From assembly GCA_035455185.1 (NCBI GenBank), contig DATIFQ010000221.1:1-10006 (forward strand): a DNA stretch of 10,006 nt, given 5' to 3'. Position numbers and translations under genes: made by a program. Of the stretch, positions 1 through 9,239 are shown in pieces. This DNA comes from JAEHDI01 sp035455185. GTDB taxonomy: Bacteria; Acidobacteriota; Terriglobia; Bryobacterales; Bryobacteraceae. The notes below the pieces were generated by a model, which was not told where the DNA came from, did no database searches, and saw only the letters and a program-made list of their open reading frames with translations. The first letter of the stretch is position 1. Every line of letters begins with the position of its first letter.

Positions 1-2519
<2,519 letters not shown>

Positions 2520-2745
2520 ATATAACCCCAATGAGCCTGGGGTCACTTACCTTGCTGATCTCTCGCGAATGCGACACATACTACAAAACGCGATTTCAAA
2601 AAAATTCGTCGCGTTGATGCATTGCGTTTTCCACATTCCGTCAGATTTTTAAAGAGCGGGGGCGCCTGTGCGCCCGTGCGATCGGCGCTGCACTCGAATC
2701 AAGTGCAGTGCACATCACACGGGTCGACGAACCTCGGAGGAAAGC
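2520..2745 (-). other. tRNA-Ala to 23S internal transcribed spacer (pre-23S leader)
   Basis: This 226-base stretch has no gene; it is the transcribed spacer between tRNA-Ala and 23S. In transcription order it holds a perfect 7-bp hairpin (2688-2694 with 2702-2708, 7-nt loop), a 6-bp GC hairpin (2660-2665 with 2670-2675), a boxA site, an AT-looped hairpin with 7-bp arms (2587-2593 with 2609-2615), and a 6-bp ACCCCA/TGGGGT hairpin (2524-2529 with 2537-2542) just before mature 23S. The last elements are where RNase III processing of the 23S precursor would occur, but the 3' partner strand of that stalk is outside the window, so the exact pairing cannot be shown. Confidence 0.8.
2645..2675 (-). 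promoter_or_regulatory. Spacer boxA antitermination site with boxB-like hairpin
   Basis: On the transcribed strand, CGCTCTTTAAAAAT (2645-2658) matches the boxA family (E. coli TGCTCTTTAACA), the RNA site that recruits NusB/NusE(S10) and SuhB to keep polymerase from Rho termination across 23S. Immediately upstream in the transcript is a perfect 6-bp hairpin, GGGCGC-ACAG-GCGCCC (2660-2675), in the position of boxB. The same hairpin-then-boxA layout occurs ahead of 16S. Function is inferred from this similarity and position. Confidence 0.8.
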
Positions 2746-2821
2746 TGGTGGAGCCAATCGGGATCGAACCGATGACCTCCTGCTTGCAAAGCAGGCGCTC
2801 TCCCAGCTGAGCTATGGCCCC
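2746..2821 (-). tRNA. alaT: tRNA-Ala (anticodon UGC)
   Basis: The 76-nt cloverleaf reads GGGGCCATAGCTCAGCTGGG at its 5' end, has the anticodon loop TTTGCAA with TGC at the complement of 2786-2788, the T-arm motif GGTTCGATCC, and an encoded CCA end (2746-2748). The acceptor stem pairs GGGGCCA with TGGCTCC, with one G-T wobble. It decodes GCN alanine codons. It lies 9 nt behind tRNA-Ile in the 16S-23S spacer, the usual gammaproteobacterial Ile-Ala pair, and is released from the rRNA precursor by RNase P and 3' processing. Confidence 0.98.
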
Positions 2822-2830
2822 ATCAAGATT

Positions 2831-2907
<77 letters not shown>

Positions 2908-2929
2908 GGGGTTCGGCTTGGGCGCTTGA

Positions 2930-2958
2930 TGCAGGTAATTTGAATGGGAACTCGCGCC
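2930..2958 (-). other. 16S processing stalk, 3' (trailer) strand
   Basis: This 29-nt block downstream of 16S is the near-exact reverse complement of 4623-4651 upstream of 16S. The outermost 13 bp (TGCAGGTAATTTG on the plus strand, 2930-2942) pair perfectly. The next 16 positions pair with three G-U wobbles and one mismatch. In the transcript the two blocks enclose the whole 16S gene, as expected for the double-stranded stalk cut by RNase III to release pre-16S. The pairing is seen in the sequence; the cleavage is known from the E. coli system. Confidence 0.88.
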
Positions 2959-2982
2959 GGATGGTCCGGGCGCGGATCTCTT

Positions 2983-4520
<1,538 letters not shown>

Positions 4521-4622
4521 AATGGTTTGAGCTGAAGCGAGATCCCAAACTCCAAACATGTCCGGTCTTACCCGGACGGCTGGACGCTTGGTTACTCGCA
4601 GTGGCGCCCAAGATGGACACCT

Positions 4623-4651
4623 GACGCGAGTCCCCACACAAATTACCTGCA
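4623..4651 (-). other. 16S processing stalk, 5' (leader) strand
   Basis: This is the partner of 2930-2958. Read in the transcript it begins TGCAGGTAATTTG directly after boxA and ends about 100 nt before mature 16S. Together the two strands form a ~29-bp stem with a ~1.66-kb loop containing 16S. The leader between the stalk and 16S also holds a perfect 6-bp hairpin GTCCGG/CCGGAC (4560-4577). Close to 16S, GGATCTC lies opposite GAGATCC just behind the 3' end, a short inner stem that could bring the mature ends together. Confidence 0.88.
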
Positions 4652-4652
4652 A

Positions 4653-4695
4653 ATTTTTAAAGAACACCTGGTCGACAAAAGCGCCCAGGGCGACC
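4653..4695 (-). promoter_or_regulatory. Leader boxA antitermination site with boxB-like hairpin
   Basis: TGTTCTTTAAAAAT on the transcribed strand (4653-4666) is a boxA element between the promoters and 16S. Just upstream in the transcript, GGTCG (4691-4695) can pair with CGACC (4670-4674) around a GC-rich loop that is itself partly self-complementary, in the place of boxB. Two boxA copies, one before 16S and one before 23S, are the standard layout of proteobacterial rrn operons and support Nus-factor antitermination over untranslated RNA. Confidence 0.85.
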
Positions 4696-4699
4696 GCAA

Positions 4700-4729
4700 A
4701 TTTTACCCCGCGTCAGGGGTCCCGTACAA
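4700..4729 (-). promoter_or_regulatory. Putative rrn P2 promoter
   Basis: On the minus strand, TTGTAC (4724-4729), an 18-nt spacer and TAAAAT (4700-4705) resemble a sigma-70 promoter. A start would fall near 4693, just ahead of the boxB-like hairpin. The spacer contains the inverted repeat ACCCC-TGACGC-GGGGT. It lies about 95 bp downstream of the P1-like promoter, the tandem arrangement common in rrn operons. The -10 box is followed by TTGCGG, so the discriminator is less GC-rich than that of P1. Recognition is by consensus only; the hairpin could have another role. Confidence 0.5.
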
Positions 4730-4797
4730 CATAAGTCATGCCGCACGAACCCGCCCGGGCCATCCTTTCCAGGACCGCCCGAGGTCGGGGGGCGCGC

Positions 4798-4825
4798 AGT
4801 ATAGCCCCCCGATTGGGGGAGTCAA
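4798..4825 (-). promoter_or_regulatory. Putative rrn P1 promoter
   Basis: On the minus strand, TTGACT (4820-4825), a 16-nt spacer and TATACT (4798-4803) form a near-consensus sigma-70 promoter. It is followed directly by the GC-only discriminator GCGCGCCCCCC, giving a start near 4791. The 16-bp spacer and GC-rich discriminator are hallmarks of rrn P1 promoters sensitive to ppGpp/DksA and initiating-NTP level (compare E. coli rrnB P1, TATAAT followed by GCGCC). The spacer holds the palindrome CCCCC-AATC-GGGGG. The promoter starts 17 bp after the tyrS stop, so any UP element or Fis sites would lie inside the 3' end of tyrS; no clear A-tract UP element is seen. Confidence 0.8.
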
Positions 4826-4841
4826 CGGCTTTTGGCCCCCA

Positions 4842-6047
4842 TCAGGAGCGCTTGAGAGTCACTCGGGCAAAAGCCCGTTTTCCAGCCTGCAGGAGATAGG
4901 TGGAACCGGTATCGAGCACCGCATCCCGGCTGCCGACACGCGCGCCGTCGACCCGCACGGCGCCTTGTTCGATGAGCCGGTATGCAGCGGTTGAACTCGT
5001 CGCGAGGCCCGCGCCCTTGAGCGCGTTCGCCAGCTTCATCGAGCCGTCCTTGCAGGCGAGCGTCTTCTCCGGAATGGCCTCCGGCAGCGCCCCGTCGCGG
5101 AAGCGGGCGATGAATGTCTCCCGCTCTGCCGCGCCGGCACCGCGGCCGTGATAGGTGTCCACGATCTCGACGGCGAGCTCGAACTTGACGTCCCGGGGAT
5201 TTCGGCCCTCTTGCACGGACTTCCGTAGCTTCCGGATGTCCATAGCCGTCCGGGCTGACAGCAGATCGAAGTACCGCCACATGAGCTCGTCGGAAATGGA
5301 CATGAGCTTGCCGAACATGTCCCCGGCCGGTTCGTGGATGCCGATGTAGTTGTTGAGGGACTTCGACATCTTCTGGACGCCGTCCGTCCCCTCAAGGAGC
5401 GGCATGGTGAGCACGACCTGCGGCTCCTGGCCGTAGTCGGCCTGCAGCGCCCGCCCGACCAGCAGGTTGAATTTCTGGTCCGTGCCGCCGAGCTCGACGT
5501 CGGCCTTGAGCGCCACCGAGTCGTAGCCCTGGACCAGCGGGTAGAGGAACTCGTGCACCGCGATCGGCTGGTTCGATCTGTAGCGCTTGGCGAAGTCGTC
5601 GCGCTCGAGCATGCGCGCGACCGTGTATTTCGCGGCGAGCTCGATCATGCCGGCCGCGCTCATGGCCCCGAACCAGCGCGAGTTGAAGTCGATCACGGTC
5701 TTCTCGGGGTCCAGGATCTTGAAGATCTGCTCCTGGTAGGTGCGGGCGTTCGCCTGTACCTCCCCCGGCGTCAGCCGCGGGCGGGTCGCGTTCTTGCCCG
5801 AGGGGTCGCCGATCATCCCGGTGAAGTCGCCGATCAGGAAGATCGCCGTATGCCCCAGCTGCTGGAACTGGCGCATCTTGTTGATGAGCACCGTATGGCC
5901 GAGGTGCAGGTCGGGAGCTGTGGGGTCGAAGCCCGCCTTGACCCGGAGCGGCTTGCCGCGCGCGAGCTTCCTCTTAAGGTCGGCCTCGGTCAGGAGCTCG
6001 GCGGCGCCGCGGCGGAGTTCTTCCAGTTGTTGTCCCGGCGCCAGCAT
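4842..6047 (-). CDS. tyrS: Tyrosine--tRNA ligase (KMSKS-type TyrRS)
   Basis: Class I aminoacyl-tRNA synthetase that activates tyrosine with ATP and charges tRNA-Tyr in the cytoplasm. The protein has 401 residues. The Rossmann catalytic domain shows the HIGH signature as HLGH (48-51), the conserved DFTGMIGDPSG segment (74-84), YTVARMLERDDF (141-152), QGYDSVALKADVELGGTDQ (173-191), and KMSKS at 226-230. A C-terminal S4 RNA-binding domain spans about 337-400. KMSKS rather than the KFGKT of E. coli TyrRS places it in the TyrZ-like group found in Pseudomonas. I chose the second of two adjacent ATG codons (6047) because it aligns with the remembered Pseudomonas N-terminus and has AAGGGG just upstream; the first ATG (6050) nearly abuts the Shine-Dalgarno. 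It is divergent from the peptidase gene and reads toward the rRNA operon without an evident terminator in between. Confidence 0.96.
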   Translation of the reverse strand: MLAPGQQLEELRRGAAELLTEADLKRKLARGKPLRVKAGFDPTAPDLHLGHTVLINKMRQFQQLGHTAIFLIGDFTGMIGDPSGKNATRPRLTPGEVQANARTYQEQIFKILDPEKTVIDFNSRWFGAMSAAGMIELAAKYTVARMLERDDFAKRYRSNQPIAVHEFLYPLVQGYDSVALKADVELGGTDQKFNLLVGRALQADYGQEPQVVLTMPLLEGTDGVQKMSKSLNNYIGIHEPAGDMFGKLMSISDELMWRYFDLLSARTAMDIRKLRKSVQEGRNPRDVKFELAVEIVDTYHGRGAGAAERETFIARFRDGALPEAIPEKTLACKDGSMKLANALKGAGLATSSTAAYRLIEQGAVRVDGARVGSRDAVLDTGSTYLLQAGKRAFARVTLKRS

Positions 6048-6238
6048 CATCCCCCCTTGCCGGCAGCCTACTGCGGCAGGCCTGCAATTCTGTGAGGCGG
6101 GCATGGCCTTGGCAATCGCCGGACCCGGCCGCGCGGCCTATATATGTGACGGAGTACAAAGGCCACCCAATCAACAGGTTGACCTGACTTCCTGCATTGA
6201 TTTACCGTCCCGCTTCTACCTCCCGGGGATACCCGCTG
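6048..6238. promoter_or_regulatory. Divergent tyrS / M23 peptidase intergenic region
   Basis: About 190 bp between the two divergent starts. It contains the perfect 12-bp palindrome GGCCGCGCGGCC (6127-6138) abutting TATATAT (6139-6145), the only AT-rich patch. That patch could serve as a -10 for tyrS, but no good -35 sits at 16-18 bp. For the peptidase, TTGACC (6179-6184) with TTTACC at 6201-6206 is a weak candidate; a start there would favour the GTG at 6239 over the TTG at 6197. No riboswitch or T-box features were recognised. All promoter calls here are tentative. Confidence 0.3.
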
Positions 6239-7585
6239 GTGACACGACCCTTCCTGACGAAGGCCACCGCTGAAGTTGTCGCCGTCGCCGAGCCGCGGCG
6301 GCTCGGCCTTATTGCCTCCTGCGTCGTTTCGGGCGCGATTCTCTCGGCCGCGGGCGCCCAGCTGCGGAACCCCCTGCTCGACCCGGAGGCGGGCAACCTC
6401 CTGCCGGCGGTCGTACAGTCGGCGGCTGCAGACAGCGCGGCCCCGGCGACGCCTTTCGAGTTCATCGCGGTCACGATCGGCCGCAATGACACGCTCGACC
6501 AGGTCTTCCGCGGGCTGCAGCTGAAGCTCTCCGACCTCGCCGAGCTTCGGAGCCTCCCGGACGTCCGCAAGAGCCTCGACATGATCCGCCCGGGCGACGT
6601 CATCCAGATGACACACCTGAACGGCGAGATCAAGTCGCTCACCCGCCGCATCAACGAGACCGCGACGCTCTCCGTGACGCGCCCCGACGGCGTCTTCAGC
6701 GCCAGCATCGTCGAGAACCCGCTCGAGACCGAGGAAACGACGCTCCGCGGCACGGTGGACAGCTCGCTCTACGTGGCGGTCAACGCGGCGGGCGGCACCG
6801 ACCGCCTCGCGGTCGAGCTCGCGGACGTGTTCAAGTACGACATCGATTTCGTCAACCAGGTGCAGCCGGGCGACCACTTCATCGTGGCGCACGAGCAGCA
6901 GTACCAGGACGGTGCGTTCGTGCGCGACGGCGACATCCTCGCGGCCGAATTCGTGAATTCCGGCAAGACCTACCGCGCGGTGCGCTACGTCGGCCCGAAC
7001 GGGCGCGCGGACTACTACACGCCGGACGGCCGCCCGGTGCGCAAGGCCTTCCTGCGTTACCCGGTCGACTACGCCCGCATCAGCTCGGGCTTCAACCTGG
7101 CGCGACGGCACCCGGTGCTGAACCGCGTGCGCGCGCACAAGGGCATCGATTTCGCGGCGCCCTCGGGCACGCCGATCAAGGCGGCGGGCGCGGGCCGCGT
7201 CGTCAGCCGGGGCCGCAACGGCGGCTATGGCAACGTCGTCGTGCTCGCGCACAGCAAGGGCGTCACGACGCTCTACGGCCACATGTCGCGCTTCGCGAAA
7301 GGACTTTCGGTCGGCGACCACGTCGCCCAGGGGCAGGTCATCGGCTACGTCGGCATGACGGGCCTCGCGACCGGCCCGCATGTGCATTACGAGTACCGCG
7401 TGAACGGCGTACACAAGAACCCGGCGCGCGTGACAGTGCCGAAGGCCGACCCGATCCCGGCCAGCCTGATGGCGGACTTCAAGGCGCAGACCACCCCGCT
7501 CCTCGCGCGCCTAGACGCGCAGTCGACGCCGGCCGTACAGGTCGCGAGCGCGACGCAGAGCACCGGCGACAGCGCCGGCCGCTAG
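6239..7585 (+). CDS. M23 family murein DD-endopeptidase, MepM-like
   Basis: Predicted zinc endopeptidase that cleaves peptide cross-links in peptidoglycan in the periplasm, allowing wall growth or division. With the GTG start the protein has 448 residues. A charged N-terminus and one membrane segment (about 22-40) give an anchor or uncleaved signal. A LysM/OapA-like region lies at about 73-125, a Csd3-like second domain follows, and the peptidase M23 (LytM) domain spans about 297-393. All expected active-site residues are present: H300 and D304 (HKGID), H348 (YGH), H381 and H383 (PHVHYEY). So it should be catalytically active, unlike EnvC/NlpD-type activators. The start is uncertain: TTG at 6197 would add 14 residues but has no Shine-Dalgarno, while GGGGA lies 9 nt before the GTG. 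The gene neighbours tyrS as in Pseudomonas, where anmK and then erpA follow. Its stop lies 3 nt before a large palindrome, and its last 107 bp are overlapped antisense by the extended erpA frame. Confidence 0.9.
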   Translation: MTRPFLTKATAEVVAVAEPRRLGLIASCVVSGAILSAAGAQLRNPLLDPEAGNLLPAVVQSAAADSAAPATPFEFIAVTIGRNDTLDQVFRGLQLKLSDLAELRSLPDVRKSLDMIRPGDVIQMTHLNGEIKSLTRRINETATLSVTRPDGVFSASIVENPLETEETTLRGTVDSSLYVAVNAAGGTDRLAVELADVFKYDIDFVNQVQPGDHFIVAHEQQYQDGAFVRDGDILAAEFVNSGKTYRAVRYVGPNGRADYYTPDGRPVRKAFLRYPVDYARISSGFNLARRHPVLNRVRAHKGIDFAAPSGTPIKAAGAGRVVSRGRNGGYGNVVVLAHSKGVTTLYGHMSRFAKGLSVGDHVAQGQVIGYVGMTGLATGPHVHYEYRVNGVHKNPARVTVPKADPIPASLMADFKAQTTPLLARLDAQSTPAVQVASATQSTGDSAGR

Positions 7586-8003
7586 AGCAAAGAGGGGACG
7601 CTCCCCGATTTCCGCCGCGGAAATCGGGGAGCGTCCCCTTTTTCTCTTTTTCTCCAGTCGAGAACGACGACCCGCAGCCGCAGGTCGTGGTGGCGTTCGG
7701 GTTGCGGATGACGAACTGCGCACCCTCGAGGTCCTCGCGATAGTCGATCTCCGCGCCCGCGAGGTACTGGAACGAGAGCGGATCGACGAGCAGCGTCACG
7801 CCCTGGTTGGGGAATTCCGCGTCGCCATCCTCGATCTTCTCATCGAAAGTGAATCCGTACTGGAAGCCCGAGCAGCCGCCGCCGGAGACGAACACGCGCA
7901 GCTTCAGCTTCGGGTTGCCCTCCTCGCGGATGAGCTCGCCGACCTTGCGCGCGGCCGCGTCCGTGAAGATGAGGCCATCGTTCCTGTGCGTCGTTTCGCT
8001 CAC
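7479..8003 (-). CDS. erpA: Iron-sulfur cluster insertion protein ErpA with abnormal C-terminal extension
   Basis: A-type carrier that delivers Fe-S clusters to apo-proteins such as IspG/IspH. Residues 10-115 match the ErpA family throughout (EFTDAAA-like start, RVFVSGGGCSGFQYGFTFDE, NPNATTTCGCGSSFS). The three cluster-ligand cysteines are present: C44, C108 and C110. It starts at GTG 8003, with GGAAAGGAA four bases upstream. The family normally ends right after SSFS plus one residue, about 115 aa. Here codon 117 is GGA, one base from TGA, and the frame runs on to 174 aa. Residues 121-139 are encoded by the palindrome at 7589-7643, and about 140-174 antisense to the end of the peptidase gene. 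The tail is Arg/Ser/Cys-rich and resembles no domain, so it is probably non-conserved read-through sequence. The essential core (down to about 7656) should be functional. It lies 60 bp behind the DUF6776 gene, likely in one transcription unit. Confidence 0.9.
   Translation of the reverse strand: MSETTHRNDGLIFTDAAARKVGELIREEGNPKLKLRVFVSGGGCSGFQYGFTFDEKIEDGDAEFPNQGVTLLVDPLSFQYLAGAEIDYREDLEGAQFVIRNPNATTTCGCGSSFSTGEKEKKGTLPDFRGGNRGASPLCSSGRRCRRCSASRSRPVRPASTARLGARGAGWSAP
7589..7651. terminator. Large palindrome, likely bidirectional terminator, REP/REPIN-like
   Basis: A perfect 22-bp inverted repeat (7594-7615 with 7617-7638, one central base) extends by five more pairs with one G-U (7589-7593 with 7639-7643). 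On the plus strand the stem is followed by TTTTTCTCTTTTT (7639-7651), a good intrinsic terminator for the peptidase gene. On the minus strand the stem is followed by TCTTTGC, a weaker tract. Each arm contains its own small hairpin, GGGGA-CGC-TCCCC (left) and GGGGA-GCG-TCCCC (right), so it is a palindrome of two mirrored hairpins, the architecture of REPINs. It lies inside the open erpA frame. Confidence 0.75.
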
Positions 8004-8063
8004 GAATTCCTTTCCACCGTCCGGATGATCAGCGTTTCATCTTAGGACCTCGCCGGCGGGGGG

Positions 8064-8774
8064 TCAAAGCGGCGGCAGATCCGCGCCACCCTCGACTCGC
8101 CAGTCGAAAGTCTGCTTGGCCGGCTCGGGGTTGCGGCCGAGCCGATACTCGACATGGAGGCGCTCCGGCTCAAAATCCACCGGCAGCTCGATCGGCACCT
8201 CGATCTGCTGGAAGAAGCGCAACGAGAACGGGAACTGCTTGCGCTTGTCGATCTCGATCTCGGGCAGCGCCAGCGTCGCGGGCGACTTGCCCCGGTGGCC
8301 CTCGACCGAGAAGGTGACGGTGCCGTTCGCGATCGTGTCGCGGGTCGCGGCCTGGACCAGCGTGATGAGCACGCGGTAGCGCCGGTCCTCCTCTTCCGCG
8401 CGCACGCGCAGTTCCTGCACGCGCAGCGTCCCGGAGCCGTACTGGCGCACGACCAGGCCACGGTAGAACTGGAGTTCCTGCTTCTGGCGCGCCGTCTCGG
8501 CCTGCAGTTCGCCCATCATCTGCTGCGCGTCCGACTGCGCCTGGCGATCCACCTTCTGGCCGAGCTCGGCGACCGTCACGCGGTGGCGGAGCGCCTCGTT
8601 CTCCCCCTCGAGCGCCTGCGCGCGCTTGCGCAGGTCCAGCCGCTCCAGCATCGAGCTCACGACGAAGTAGCCCGCGCTCGCGCGCCCGAGCTCGAAGGCG
8701 CCCCAGGCCAGGGCGAGGACCCCGAGGAGCAGCAGGGCGATCTTCCAGCGGGCGATGCGGCTGTTCTCGCTCAA
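8064..8774 (-). CDS. DUF6776-type single-pass membrane coiled-coil protein
   Basis: Function unknown. The 236-residue protein has a short cytoplasmic N-terminus with Arg/Lys, one membrane helix at about 11-28, a charged heptad-like coiled coil at about 42-108 (rich in E, Q, R, A), the segment ELQFYRGLV (100-108), and a C-terminal half predicted to be beta-rich with repeated IPI/LPV-type strands. This layout and the FYRG segment fit the DUF6776 family as I remember it; the family assignment is from memory. It starts at TTG 8774: a stop (TAG) lies six codons upstream in frame and no other start precedes the membrane helix. No strong Shine-Dalgarno is seen, suggesting weak translation or a leaderless message. 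It precedes erpA on the same strand by 60 bp and is divergent from hemJ (48-bp gap). A role in the envelope is inference from topology only. Confidence 0.75.
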   Translation of the reverse strand: MSENSRIARWKIALLLLGVLALAWGAFELGRASAGYFVVSSMLERLDLRKRAQALEGENEALRHRVTVAELGQKVDRQAQSDAQQMMGELQAETARQKQELQFYRGLVVRQYGSGTLRVQELRVRAEEEDRRYRVLITLVQAATRDTIANGTVTFSVEGHRGKSPATLALPEIEIDKRKQFPFSLRFFQQIEVPIELPVDFEPERLHVEYRLGRNPEPAKQTFDWRVEGGADLPPL

Positions 8775-8822
8775 GGCCGGACGTCGTCGCTAGAATCGCG
8801 GCGGGAACGGGGGCACGGACGA

Positions 8823-9239
8823 ATGCACTGGATCAAGGCCTGGCACGTCGTCTTCATGGTGACCTGGTTCGCGGGCCTCTTCTACCTGCCGCGGTTGTTC
8901 GTATACCACGCCACGACGAAGGACAGCGCGGGGCTCGCGCGGTTCTGCGTGATGGAGCGCCGCCTGTTCGCGATCATGACGATCGGCGCGGTGCTGACGG
9001 CGGTCTTCGGCATGTGGCTCCTGGCGAAAGACCCGCTCCTGCTCCAGACCGGCTGGCTGCGGGCCAAGCTCACGCTCGTCCTCCTGCTCATCGGCTACCA
9101 TGCCTGGCTCTGGAAGCTCGTGCAGGACTTCGCGGCAGACCGAAACCGGCACGGCGAGCGCTGGTACCGCTGGTTCAACGAGATCCCCTCGCTGCTCTTG
9201 ATCGGCATCGTGCTGCTCGCGGTCGCGCGGCCGTTCTAG
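8823..9239 (+). CDS. hemJ: Protoporphyrinogen IX oxidase HemJ-like membrane protein (CopD/UPF0093 family)
   Basis: HemJ is the oxygen-independent membrane enzyme that oxidises protoporphyrinogen IX to protoporphyrin IX, the next-to-last step of haem synthesis. The 138-residue protein shows the family pattern: H8 in KAWHVVFMVTWFAGLFYLPR (5-24), LFVYH (25-29), MERRLF (44-49), four membrane helices (about 5-25, 51-68, 81-100, 121-137), GYHAWLWK with H93, and RWFNEIPSLLLI near the C-terminus. Length agrees with the family's usual ~140. The ATG has GGGGG nine bases upstream, and TAGAAT (8791-8796) is a possible -10. Its stop shares the four bases CTAG with the stop of convergent rppH. Assignment to HemJ rather than a copper-resistance CopD protein rests on the length and these motifs; direct enzymatic proof exists only for some family members. 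Confidence 0.85.
   Translation: MHWIKAWHVVFMVTWFAGLFYLPRLFVYHATTKDSAGLARFCVMERRLFAIMTIGAVLTAVFGMWLLAKDPLLLQTGWLRAKLTLVLLLIGYHAWLWKLVQDFAADRNRHGERWYRWFNEIPSLLLIGIVLLAVARPF

Noticed and set aside
4805..4819. CCCCC-AATC-GGGGG hairpin as a terminator of tyrS
   Set aside because: No T tract follows on the minus strand; it lies in the spacer of a near-consensus promoter, so I treat it as part of the promoter.
5334..6095. A 253-codon plus-strand open frame opposite tyrS
   Set aside because: Antisense shadow of tyrS with typical reverse-frame composition; tyrS motifs are complete on the minus strand.
6068..7414. A 448-codon minus-strand open frame opposite the M23 peptidase
   Set aside because: It is an antisense shadow of a high-GC gene: it is rich in Arg/Ala/Asp/Val/His repeats, lacks any domain, and the plus frame carries a complete catalytic domain.
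8154..8822. In-frame upstream extension of hemJ
   Set aside because: It would be antisense to the DUF6776 gene, has low-complexity Arg/Leu/Ala composition, and HemJ proteins begin at the ATG at 8823.
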